A stretch of DNA of 64,000 nucleotides. Origin: Verrucomicrobiota bacterium (lineage in GTDB: Bacteria; Verrucomicrobiota; Verrucomicrobiia; Limisphaerales; JACDHS01). Position numbers and translations under genes: made by a program. How positions within the stretch are numbered: position 1 is the first letter of the stretch; the number at the start of each line of letters is the position of its first letter. Below the pieces are notes generated by a model. It had not been told where the DNA came from. It saw only the letters and a list, made by a program, of their open reading frames with translations, and did no database searches. The DNA lies in assembly GCA_013820875.1 (NCBI GenBank), contig JACDHS010000005.1, forward strand, positions 30,569 to 94,568, in the 5' to 3' direction. Below, piece by piece: positions 10,559-19,731 of the stretch.

Positions 10559-11252
10559 ATTTTTGTTTTCGTTTGATGTTTAAAAATTAACAACCCCCTT
10601 TATCTCACAAACGGACATCCCCGCATAAGGACAACATTCTGTCGCAGTGATTGTCCACCCTGTTAACCCACTGATGCAGAAGGCATTCTGCACGCAAAAA
10701 AAGTTCAAAATATTTTCAAATAACCGCAAACCCGCATGAATAAAGGCCGAAACGTGGGCCACCGCGATAATCACCCGTAAAACATAGGGCGACGCAAGCC
10801 ATGGTTGGGAGACGTAAAGCGATAAAACACCTTCAAACGCGCAAAAACTGACTCCGTAAAAACAAACAACTCCGGTTCCAATCGGATCCCCTGTCCAACA
10901 AAAGAATGAACCACCCAACCGATCGGAACCGAACCGCTCAAACTCAAAACAACCCCTTCCCAATCGTGCGACGACTTATCGAAATGCATCCCCCGGAGTT
11001 CCGCCCGGAAACGCCCTTGAAAAATCCAAAAAAATGCATTTCCGGACGGAAACCGGCTCAAGTGAGCGAGAAAAATGGATTTCCAACCGGAAACAGCCCA
11101 AGTGGAAACAAATAAATCGATCACCGAACGGATAAGCTGCCCGCAGAGCGGCAATTGAAGGTGGCCGAGGATTTCAACCGGTTTCAACCCACCGATCAGG
11201 AAGCAGTTGCCGATCCCAGTCGCGGAGTGACGACCCGCCTTGTAGCCGTGCG

Positions 11253-11363
11253 CGGAACGCTGGATTTATCCGGCAGCAATCTCCCAAACCGAACGCTGAC
11301 TCCAGAACCACCTGGCGCATTCGGGACAGATTCACGTTTCTGCCGGATGAATCCGGCGTTCCG
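11253..11363. repeat. Imperfect inverted repeat (25-nt arms) in non-coding DNA
   Basis: cggaacgctggatttatccggcagc (11253-11277) versus tctgccggatgaatccggcgttccg (11339-11363), 22/25 complementary. Confidence 0.7.
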
Positions 11364-11536
11364 TTGCAATTTCAACTGAATCGTTCCGGCTATAGCGTTT
11401 ACCAAAAGTAATTTCCGGATAGGCACTTCAAGTTTCATCGGAAACGTCTGTCTTCCCGACGCCTTTCCGTTCGACCTCCGCTGTCGGGGTAATCAACGCG
11501 GACTGATCACAAACGCTTTTCTCGCAGAAAGGAAAT

Positions 11537-11639
11537 GAGCCTCCTGACGTCGTCTGCTACCAGATTTTGATCCGCCGTCGACCGCGGCGCACGCTCGTGC
11601 GCAAGCCTCTCTCTCGTGGCAGACGACGTGAGGAGGCTC
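11537..11639. repeat. Long hairpin / palindromic intergenic element
   Basis: gagcctcctgacgtcgtctgctac (11537-11560) pairs with gtggcagacgacgtgaggaggctc (11616-11639); inner GC-rich palindromes in the loop. Confidence 0.75.
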
Positions 11640-11763
11640 TGATTATTTCCGCGAGATTACTCGCAAAACGTCATAGCGGCTCCGGATTATGATCCAATGC
11701 TCCGCCAACTGCCGGAAGGATAATGGCCCCAGAAGTTTCAACCTGATTACCGGGATGCTGAGA

Positions 11764-12672
11764 TTATTGTGCCATGGGTTTGATACTCAGACGGACCGCC
11801 CAATCGAAAAAACGCCGGGCCTGCTCCACTGCGTTCACCTCGTTGTGGCGCTCGATGTATTCGCAAACGTAAAATCCACGATACCCGACGGCTTCCAGGT
11901 TTTTGACGATCTTCACGAAATCAATCGGCCCTTCACCCCAGGGCAATTGGATTTCTTTCCATGTCATGCCACCCGCGCGAAAACCGGTTCCCTGTGTCAA
12001 CGGCAGCAATGCATCAAAAGAGGCGCCCTGATTTGTGCCGGCGTAATAATGGGCCGGATCAAGCGTCAACCCGAGGCCCGGCACATCGCGGCATAACTGC
12101 AGCGCGTCGGCTGGACGTTCCGTTATCTGGAAGCAATGGGTTTCGACAGTCAGCAGAATGCCGTGCTTTGCCGCAATCGCCTGAAGCTGCCGCAAGCGCG
12201 CCACCTGTTCGTCGCGGTCTGACTTGAGTGATGGGGCCATGAGATTGATCAGGCGCGCATCGAGACGGGCCGCCAGTTGAGCCAGGGCGGTGAACTCGCG
12301 TTCATATTGTTCAAAAGCGCGCGCCTCCACTGGGTCGAATGTGAGATTGGAAACGCGCAGGCCGTTCGCCGCCAGCAACGCTTCCACTCGCGACGCTTCG
12401 GCATCGAAATCCTCGAGCAACTTTTCCACCGAAACGTGCGGCGCCCATTTCAAACACGAGAGATCAACCCACTTGTAACCGATGTCGGCCATCGCCTTGA
12501 ACGCTGTTTCGGTCGATTGCTTGGACTGGATCAGCGACGAACAGGAAATGCGATCCGTGCGAACCGTCGCTTCGGAGGTAGCAGCGTTGGTCTTTGTGAT
12601 TTCCGCTCCGCTACTTTTGCAGGGGAGCATGGCCGCGAAGATGGTCGCGAGGAGCGTGATGAATATTTTCAT
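11764..12672 (-). CDS. Sugar phosphate isomerase/epimerase (xylose isomerase-like TIM barrel)
   Basis: 302 aa, signal peptide; GILLTVETHCFQITERPADALQLCRDVPGLGLTLDPAHY typical of the family. Confidence 0.85.
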   Translation of the reverse strand: MKIFITLLATIFAAMLPCKSSGAEITKTNAATSEATVRTDRISCSSLIQSKQSTETAFKAMADIGYKWVDLSCLKWAPHVSVEKLLEDFDAEASRVEALLAANGLRVSNLTFDPVEARAFEQYEREFTALAQLAARLDARLINLMAPSLKSDRDEQVARLRQLQAIAAKHGILLTVETHCFQITERPADALQLCRDVPGLGLTLDPAHYYAGTNQGASFDALLPLTQGTGFRAGGMTWKEIQLPWGEGPIDFVKIVKNLEAVGYRGFYVCEYIERHNEVNAVEQARRFFDWAVRLSIKPMAQ

Positions 12673-12875
12673 GCCAGATTTTCAGGAATGGAGTGTTCAG
12701 GCAGGGCAAAGAAAACAGGTGACAGGGACACGTTGAGCAAACAATGGCTCAACATCACTCCACCTTCCTTGATCCGCGTCAAGGACAGTGACATAGAGTT
12801 TTTGCCAGACGGTCTTGTCATTAGCCATAATCTCTTCCATCAGCCCTTCTTCCATCGGCAAAGGAGGCGACGTCG

Positions 12876-13021
12876 CTGGCATGGAACTCGCCAGACGAAT
12901 CGGGTTGGACGGACTTCAGGTCAGTCTCGGTTTCCTGGCAAACGATCTGCATCCGCGCAAACCAGAGATGCAGTTGCGCTACAAGGAAGCCGCGAAACAC
13001 GTTGGGCGTCATACCTGGTAA
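12876..13021 (+). pseudogene. N-terminal fragment of another sugar phosphate isomerase/epimerase
   Basis: GDVAGMELARRIGLDGLQVSLGFLANDLHPRKPEMQLRYKEAAKHVG resembles the N-terminus of the family, then terminates. Confidence 0.55.
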
Positions 13022-13116
13022 ATCTCTCTTTTACCATTTTCACTTAAAACGAACCACAACCAATCCCTCACCGCTTTTGTGGGTTGAAACACCTCCCTGC
13101 GGGCGTAGGTTGTTTC

Positions 13117-13488
13117 ATGAAAAGAGAAGCGACTCCGGGCAAGATTTCCAATCATTTCAGAGGACTCGGAACCGTCACTCGCGACATGGTTCAAGAACGC
13201 GCGAAGGAACTGGCGCAGATCAAGGGGCACGATCGCTACACTGAAGATGATTGGCATGAAGCCAAGCGTGAACTGATTGGGATTCATGGCGATACACCTG
13301 AAGATGAATCCATCAATGCGCTGACCCGTTGGGATGAGGATCCCGGCTCTTCCGGTCATCGCGTGCCGCACATTGAGCCGACTGATGAAGAAGTTCTGGC
13401 GGAACAATTGGTCGAGGAAGGCTCGGAGGAAGCAGAACACGATCGTATGGTGGAAGGCAGCCGTCCGAACCGTAACGAGGAGATTTAG
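13117..13488 (+). CDS. Small hydrophilic hypothetical protein, DUF2934-like
   Basis: ORF 13084..13488; better start MKREATPGKIS at 13117. Motif AKELAQIKGHDRYTEDDWHEAKRELIG. Confidence 0.65.
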   Translation: MKREATPGKISNHFRGLGTVTRDMVQERAKELAQIKGHDRYTEDDWHEAKRELIGIHGDTPEDESINALTRWDEDPGSSGHRVPHIEPTDEEVLAEQLVEEGSEEAEHDRMVEGSRPNRNEEI

Positions 13489-13494
13489 ATCGCC

Positions 13495-14157
13495 ATGATC
13501 GAGAGATTTCGAGACCGCAGAGAAGCTGGACGCTGGCTGGCGAACACGATGGATCATCTCACCGATCAGGCAAATGTGGTTCTTGCTTTGCCAAGGGGTG
13601 GTGTTCCCGTCGGCCTTGAAGTAGCTCACCGTCTCCATGCGCCTCTCCAGGTATTTGTGGTGCGAAAGCTGGGGGTTCCAGGCCATGAAGAATATGCCAT
13701 GGGCGCGATCGCCTCCGGAGGTGTCACACTCTTGAACGAAGAAGTTATCCGGCAACTGCGGATTTCCCGGTCTGAAGTGGAGTTTGTAATTGCACGAGAA
13801 AACCGGGAGTTGGAACGGCGGGAACAACTTTACAGCGGTGAACAGCCACAAGTGGACATCAGCAGGGGGACAGTGATTCTTGTAGATGATGGTCTTGCGA
13901 CAGGTTCCACAATGAAAGCGGCTGTGCGAGCAGTCAGGCAACGGGGCGCTGACAGGATTGTCGTTGCTGTTCCAGTAGCTCCGGCATCCGCCAGGGAAGA
14001 ATTTGAAGCGATAGCCGATGAGTTTATATGCGTGCTTGAGCCTGAACTGTTTTATGCAGTTGGCCAATGGTACGAAAATTTTTCACAGACAACGGATGAC
14101 GAAGTCCGGGAGTTGTTGGCCGCTCAAAACCAAGTGGTTTCAGGCTCCAGTTTTTGA
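13495..14157 (+). CDS. Phosphoribosyltransferase family protein
   Basis: 220 aa, PRPP-binding motif VILVDDGLATGSTMKAAVRAVR. Confidence 0.9.
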   Translation: MIERFRDRREAGRWLANTMDHLTDQANVVLALPRGGVPVGLEVAHRLHAPLQVFVVRKLGVPGHEEYAMGAIASGGVTLLNEEVIRQLRISRSEVEFVIARENRELERREQLYSGEQPQVDISRGTVILVDDGLATGSTMKAAVRAVRQRGADRIVVAVPVAPASAREEFEAIADEFICVLEPELFYAVGQWYENFSQTTDDEVRELLAAQNQVVSGSSF

Positions 14158-14180
14158 TTTCCAAGCGAAAGGAGGTTTCA

Positions 14181-15524
14181 ATGGCGTTAGCAGTTGATGC
14201 GACAACCGAGATTATCGGTGAGTCCGCCCACCGACTTACAGGTTCCAATAGGGATTATGATCCACTGTTGGAGATGATTGGTGATGCCCGATTTGTCCTG
14301 CTGGGAGAGGCTTCCCATGGCACACACGAATTCTATCGCGAACGCGCCCAGATCACTAAACGGCTGATTCAGGAAAAAGGTTTTACCTCCATCGCAGTCG
14401 AAGCCGATTGGCCGGACGCCTACCGGGTAAACCGATTTATTCGCAACGAAAGCGAAGATGAAGATGCTGAAGAAGCTCTGCAGGATTTCAAAAGATTTCC
14501 CACCTGGATGTGGCGCAATGCTGACGTGCTCGATTTCGTGGGATGGTTGCGCGATTACAATGACAACATTCTTGAGCCAACACAAAAAGTCGGTTTCTAC
14601 GGGCTGGATCTCTATAGCCTCCATAGCTCGATCCAGGCGGTGCTGGACTACTTGAAAAAAACTGATCCTGAAGAAGCTCGTCGCGCCAGGTCGCGATACT
14701 CCTGCTTTGAGCATTTTGGAGAAGATCCGCAATCCTACGCTTTCGCCGCCACCACTTCGAACGCAAACTCCTGTGAAGAAGAGGTCATTCGCCAACTGGT
14801 GGAGTTGCGTCGTCGCTCGGAAGATTACCTCCGTGCGGAGGGCAAAAGCGTCGCCGACGAATTCTTCTTTGCCGAACAAAATGCACGCCTGGTGAAAAAT
14901 GCGGAGCACTATTATCGCTCCATGTTTTATGGGCGGCAATCTTCCTGGAATCTTCGCGATCAACACATGGCCGACACACTCGATTCCCTCATGGGACATC
15001 TGCAACGACATCGTGTGCCGCAAAAAATAGCCGTCTGGGAGCACAACTCGCACCTGGGCGATGCTCGTGCGACCCAGATGGGTGAACGCGGCGAACTAAA
15101 TGTGGGACAACTCATCCGGGAACGTCATTCAGGCCAATCTGTTTTGGTTGGCTTTACGACGTATTCCGGGTCCGTCACAGCAGCTTCCGAGTGGGATACA
15201 CCTGCCGAGCGCAAACGTGTGCGTGATTCCCTTCCTGAAAGCTATGAGGCTCTGTTTCACGAAGTGGGATTCGATCGTTTCTTTCTAAACATGCGAGATA
15301 TTCCAGCAGTCAAAGAAAAGTTGCAAGAACCCCGCCTCGAACGTGCCATTGGAGTCATTTACATGCCGCAGACCGAACGAATGAGCCATTATTTCGAAGC
15401 TTATTTGTCCGATCAGTTTGATGCGATCCTGCATTTTGACCAAACCCGCGCAGTCGAACCGCTGGAGCGCACGGTTGAATGGAGAAAAGGCGATATCCCT
15501 GAGACATTCCCATTCAGCGTTTAA
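14181..15524 (+). CDS. Erythromycin esterase family protein
   Basis: RFVLLGEASHGTHEFYRERAQITKRLI...FTSIAVEADWPDAYRVNRFIR. Start at 14181 is preceded by the strong RBS aaaggagg. Confidence 0.9.
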   Translation: MALAVDATTEIIGESAHRLTGSNRDYDPLLEMIGDARFVLLGEASHGTHEFYRERAQITKRLIQEKGFTSIAVEADWPDAYRVNRFIRNESEDEDAEEALQDFKRFPTWMWRNADVLDFVGWLRDYNDNILEPTQKVGFYGLDLYSLHSSIQAVLDYLKKTDPEEARRARSRYSCFEHFGEDPQSYAFAATTSNANSCEEEVIRQLVELRRRSEDYLRAEGKSVADEFFFAEQNARLVKNAEHYYRSMFYGRQSSWNLRDQHMADTLDSLMGHLQRHRVPQKIAVWEHNSHLGDARATQMGERGELNVGQLIRERHSGQSVLVGFTTYSGSVTAASEWDTPAERKRVRDSLPESYEALFHEVGFDRFFLNMRDIPAVKEKLQEPRLERAIGVIYMPQTERMSHYFEAYLSDQFDAILHFDQTRAVEPLERTVEWRKGDIPETFPFSV

Positions 15525-15532
15525 TTTTATAT

Positions 15533-15952
15533 ATGAAAAACTTAGCTATTCATCCAAATCAATGGGGAGCTTTCTGTGAAGCTTTTACTGAACTGAACCG
15601 CGGCACTTTAATGTCCGTGGATTTGCATCATCTCGATAATAGGCGGGATGGGATTGCACGCGACGCCGTGTTTCAGGAGATGATTTGGGATACAAGCCCA
15701 GCGTGCAGCAGTATTATAACGTTGCGCTTCGGACAGGAAGGCGAAATGCGGACCGACCACGTCGTTATCGAACCCATCCATCTCCGGGTAAAGCAAAACG
15801 GTGACGGCCAAAAGTTCCTTCAGATCGAAGCGGAGAACGGTGTCACGCTCGTTAATTTTAGGTCCGGCCGTTTACCTATGGAAGATTTCGAATCTGAATT
15901 CAAAAGCTTTGGAAGAGGTAAAAACCAAAGCGAAGTGGCAGCATCATCATGA
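15533..15952 (+). CDS. Hypothetical protein, possibly DUF5335 family
   Basis: 139 aa, in operon order with neighbours. Confidence 0.6.
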   Translation: MKNLAIHPNQWGAFCEAFTELNRGTLMSVDLHHLDNRRDGIARDAVFQEMIWDTSPACSSIITLRFGQEGEMRTDHVVIEPIHLRVKQNGDGQKFLQIEAENGVTLVNFRSGRLPMEDFESEFKSFGRGKNQSEVAASS

Positions 15953-16614
15953 AAACTATCATAGAACATGGACATGGAAAACTGGTGACGATTCCCGCGG
16001 GAGATGTCGCGTTGGAAGGCAATCTTATTGTTCCGCCAAAAGCATCCGGGGTGGTGCTGTTTGCGCATGGGAGTGGGAGCAGTCGATTCAGCTCTAGAAA
16101 CCGTGCGGTTGCCGCCTATCTGAATGAAGGCGGCCTGGGAACTCTGCTGATGGATCTCCTATCCGAAAGCGAGGAGGCTATCGACCTCCAGACAACGCAA
16201 CTTCGTTTCGACATCGCATTTCTTGCCGAGCGACTTCTCTACGCCAAGGCATGGCTGAAAGAAACCGCAGAAACCAAAGATCTAAAAACAGGGTTGTTCG
16301 GTTCAAGCACCGGAGGCGGCGCCGCGCTGGCTGCTGCTGCTCAGGAACCCGCCGAAATCTCCGCAGTGGTTTCGCGCGGTGGCAGGCCTGATTTGGCAGG
16401 GCCCGCCCTGCCCGATGTCAAATGCCCAACACTTCTCATCGTGGGGGGAAGGGATTTTCCTGTTATTGAATTAAACAAGGAAGCCTACGAGCAACTCACC
16501 TGCACGAAGGCGATGGAGATTGTCCCGGGCGCGACTCATCTGTTTGAAGAACGAGGCGCTCTTGAGGAGGTTTCCAGGCTCACCCGTGACTGGTTCCGGA
16601 AATATCTGCAATAA
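15949..16614 (+). CDS. Dienelactone hydrolase-like alpha/beta hydrolase
   Basis: 221 aa; VVLFAHGSGSSRFSSRN oxyanion region and GLFGSSTGGGAAL nucleophile elbow. Confidence 0.88.
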   Translation: MKTIIEHGHGKLVTIPAGDVALEGNLIVPPKASGVVLFAHGSGSSRFSSRNRAVAAYLNEGGLGTLLMDLLSESEEAIDLQTTQLRFDIAFLAERLLYAKAWLKETAETKDLKTGLFGSSTGGGAALAAAAQEPAEISAVVSRGGRPDLAGPALPDVKCPTLLIVGGRDFPVIELNKEAYEQLTCTKAMEIVPGATHLFEERGALEEVSRLTRDWFRKYLQ

Positions 16615-16622
16615 ACCCGACG

Positions 16623-18104
16623 CTATTCCTTCAATTTCTTTTCCAGCATCTCTCCGATCAGGTTCGGGTTTGCTTTACCTTTGCTCAACTTCATGACCTG
16701 CCCTTTGAGAAAATTTAGTGCGGCAACCTTGCCCGCTCTGAAATCAGCAGCAGAATTCGGATTTGCAGCAATCGCGTCGTCGCAAAACTTTTCGATCGCA
16801 CCGGTATCGCTGACTTGAGCGAGACCTTTCTTCTGCACGATTATTTCTGGCGATTCACCGCTTTGGAACATTTCAACGAAAACGTCCTGTGCAATCTTGG
16901 AACTAATCTTCCCGCTTTCGACCAGGCCGACCAGTTCAAGGATACCCTCTGGCTTGAACTTGAGATCTGAGAAACTGAACTTCTGTTGATCTTCCGGTTC
17001 GATTCCCATCGCCGCCTGTTCCGAAACAAGTGTTTCATTTGCTTCGGTCATTTTGGCTCGAAGGTTGTTAATCACCCAGTTCGCAACCGTTTTGGGATTC
17101 TTCGAACGTTTGGCGAGTGCCTCAAAATATTCTCCCAGAGGCCGATCCCATACGAATGATTGTGCGTCGCCCGCAGGAAGTTGGTAATCCGTCATAAAAC
17201 GTTGCTTCTTTGCGAGTGGCAGTTCCACAACGCGTCCTGAAACTTCTGCAAGCCACGGCTCAGTCGGTTCGAACGGCATCAGATCCGGTTCAGGGAAATA
17301 GCGATAATCATGCGCCATTTCTTTGCTGCGCATTACTTCAGTAATGCCGGCAACATCATCCCATCGACGTGTTTCCTGAAAGAGTTGCCCCCCGTTTGTC
17401 AGCGTTTCAATTTGACGCGGGATTTCATACTCCAGCGCGCGTCGCGCGCCGCTGAAGCTGTTCATGTTTTTGATTTCGATCTTCTTGCCCAGTTCCTTTT
17501 GCCCCTTGGGTCGGACACTCACATTCACATCGCAACGCACCATCCCCTTTTCCATATCGCAATCGCTCACCCCGCCATAGAGCAGGATATCCTTGAGCGC
17601 ATTCAGGTATTCGTAAGCCTGCTCGGGACTTGTCAGGTCGGGTTCGGAGACGATCTCCAGGAGCGGCACACCGGCGCGGTTGAAATCCACTCCGCTAAAC
17701 CGATCGAAATGAATGTTTTTCCCGACATCCTCTTCCAGGTGTGCGCGGGTGATGCGCACACGTGAAATACCACCCTCAAATTCGAATTCCACGTAGCCAT
17801 TGGCAGTGGAAGGTTTGTCGTATTGAGTGACCTGGTAATTCTTGGCCACATCAGGATAAAAGTAGTTTTTGCGATCGAACTTGGCGTGGCTCGGGATCGA
17901 GCAGTTCAATAGGTAACCGGTTAGCACCGTGAGTTTGAGCGCCTCTCCATTCGCCACTGGGAGAACGCCTGGCATGCCAAGGCAAACCGGACAAACATTG
18001 CTGTTTGGCGCCGCACCAAAAGCGTTGGCACACCCACACCACATCTTCGACTTGGTTTTGAGTTGGACGTGTGTTTCCAACCCGATGACTGCTTCGTATT
18101 CCAT
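16623..18104 (-). CDS. gatB: Asp-tRNA(Asn)/Glu-tRNA(Gln) amidotransferase subunit B
   Basis: 493 aa, MEYEAVIGLETHVQLKTKSKMWCGC and full-length GatB pattern. Confidence 0.97.
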   Translation of the reverse strand: MEYEAVIGLETHVQLKTKSKMWCGCANAFGAAPNSNVCPVCLGMPGVLPVANGEALKLTVLTGYLLNCSIPSHAKFDRKNYFYPDVAKNYQVTQYDKPSTANGYVEFEFEGGISRVRITRAHLEEDVGKNIHFDRFSGVDFNRAGVPLLEIVSEPDLTSPEQAYEYLNALKDILLYGGVSDCDMEKGMVRCDVNVSVRPKGQKELGKKIEIKNMNSFSGARRALEYEIPRQIETLTNGGQLFQETRRWDDVAGITEVMRSKEMAHDYRYFPEPDLMPFEPTEPWLAEVSGRVVELPLAKKQRFMTDYQLPAGDAQSFVWDRPLGEYFEALAKRSKNPKTVANWVINNLRAKMTEANETLVSEQAAMGIEPEDQQKFSFSDLKFKPEGILELVGLVESGKISSKIAQDVFVEMFQSGESPEIIVQKKGLAQVSDTGAIEKFCDDAIAANPNSAADFRAGKVAALNFLKGQVMKLSKGKANPNLIGEMLEKKLKE

Positions 18105-18109
18105 TTACG

Positions 18110-18473
18110 TTAATTCTTTGCGGTTTTCTGATACGGAACAACGATGTTGTTCAGCATGGGAAAATGTTTTTGATTCAAGGTGGCAAGCTGCAAATTATGG
18201 GCAAGCGCGGTTGCTGCCAGGAAAGCATCGGGAAGTCCCACGCCATGTGAACGACCGTAATGAACCTGAACGGCGATCCCATTCTGATCGCAGTGAACGG
18301 ACATCTTGCAAGTCGGAACGATCCTTCCAGATCCCCCTGGCGTTCCGAAGGATTTCAACGCGCATTTTAGAATCCAAACGAGGCAGGTTCGAAGCCAGCC
18401 AAACGGCGAGAGTTCGAACTTCTTCGGGCGGCAATTTTTCGATGGCCGCTTCAATTTCTTGAACAGTGCTCAT
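18110..18473 (-). pseudogene. Degenerate VapBC toxin-antitoxin pair (antitoxin N-terminus joined to toxin C-terminus)
   Basis: Antitoxin-like MSTVQEIEAAIEKLPPEEVRTLAVWLASNL...ARGIWKDRSDLQDVRSLRSEWDR (about 18273-18473), then in another frame the PIN-domain C-terminus GRSHGVGLPDAFLAATALAHNLQLATLNQKHFPML (18110 to about 18292). Confidence 0.7.
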
Positions 18474-18572
18474 GCTTGCAGAGAAATCTCGTTATAGGTC
18501 TTTGATAATCTGTTCCACGCCACTTTGCAAACTGCGATTCCCATGTCAATGGCTCCAGATCTTGACTAAAAA

Positions 18573-19553
18573 TTACGCTTTTCCCGTCCCCCGCTTTTTC
18601 CACTCGGTCTTGGGCGGCTCCGGCAATCCTTGCGCCCGCAACGCCGTTCGAAAATGCATCTTAGCCACTTTAGGAAGGTTCTCCGCGCCGTGTTTGGCGA
18701 TGAACTCCTTGGCCGCTGCATCCACGGCGGCCGAGGCGCCTTTGGGAAGTCTGGTTCCAAACTGCTTCTCCATGGCGCCCAACCGACTCACAAATTCATT
18801 CCGCGCCAGGATCGAAGCCGCCGCCACTGCCATGTCTTCTTCCGCTTTGTGGCGCTGCACCAATTCGATGGTCTTGCCCATCTTCATCAAGGCGTTTTCC
18901 ACCGTGGATTTAGTGGCGGCAAATTGATCGCTGATGGCACGCACCGGAGGTGGGTTCATGCGATGCACCTGCCCCATTAAGTTTTCGATCACGCGGGCAT
19001 GGCCCCAGGCAAGAATGTTGTTCACACTCCGCATCGTTTTGTAGAGGCGGTTGTAGGCTTCATTTCCGATTGGCACGACGGCCCACACGCAACCCGGCGT
19101 TTCACGAATCACTTTCGCAAGCTCCGCCATTCTCCGATCGCTACTGATATTTTTCGAATCGCGAATGCCGGCCTCTTTCCACGAAGCCAGCACCGATTCA
19201 TTGACATAAACTCCAGCAACGCACATGGGGCCGAAGAAATCGCCTTTACCACTTTCGTCCACACCGATGCGCGGCAGCAGCAGGTCGGGATTCAAAATTT
19301 CTTCGTAACCGAGCTTCACCTCCTGCAGAATCTGCGGCTCCAACACAAACTCGACGAATTCCTGTGTCCCCTTCCCCTGCACCACCAACTTCCCGCTCTG
19401 ATAAAAAACGACGTTGGTCTTATTCTTTTCCCCTGCGTAGCGGGCATACGGCACATCCCGAAAAATGAAATCGTTTGCCCGGAGGTATTGCTCCAGTGCG
19501 GTCGCCTGCACATCGTTCAACTTGGCCGTGTAACTCGTTAACGGTTTCAACAA
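18573..19553 (-). CDS. rnhC: Ribonuclease HIII
   Basis: 326 aa, RIGVDESGKGDFFGPMCVAGVYV catalytic motif and N-terminal TBP-like domain. Confidence 0.93.
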   Translation of the reverse strand: MLKPLTSYTAKLNDVQATALEQYLRANDFIFRDVPYARYAGEKNKTNVVFYQSGKLVVQGKGTQEFVEFVLEPQILQEVKLGYEEILNPDLLLPRIGVDESGKGDFFGPMCVAGVYVNESVLASWKEAGIRDSKNISSDRRMAELAKVIRETPGCVWAVVPIGNEAYNRLYKTMRSVNNILAWGHARVIENLMGQVHRMNPPPVRAISDQFAATKSTVENALMKMGKTIELVQRHKAEEDMAVAAASILARNEFVSRLGAMEKQFGTRLPKGASAAVDAAAKEFIAKHGAENLPKVAKMHFRTALRAQGLPEPPKTEWKKRGTGKA

Positions 19554-19654
19554 GATTTAAATACCCACAAAAATTCGCAAAAGACACCAAAGTTTTTCAT
19601 TTCGGAATTCGGCAGGACACCCGATAGGCTTTGATCGTGCAGCGCAGGAAAAAC

Positions 19655-19731
19655 GAGCGGAGTAATGGAGTGTTGGAGAAGTGGAGTAATGAATGATGGA
19701 AGACAGACTCCAACACTCCATCACTCCGCTC
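19655..19731. repeat. Inverted repeat overlapping the mutY start
   Basis: gagcggagtaatggagtgttggag (19655-19678) / ctccaacactccatcactccgctc (19708-19731), 23/24 complementary. Confidence 0.85.

Noticed and set aside
13009-14067. 352-aa minus-strand ORF
   Set aside because: Antisense to the PRTase gene and upstream small gene, which have convincing motifs and RBS spacing.
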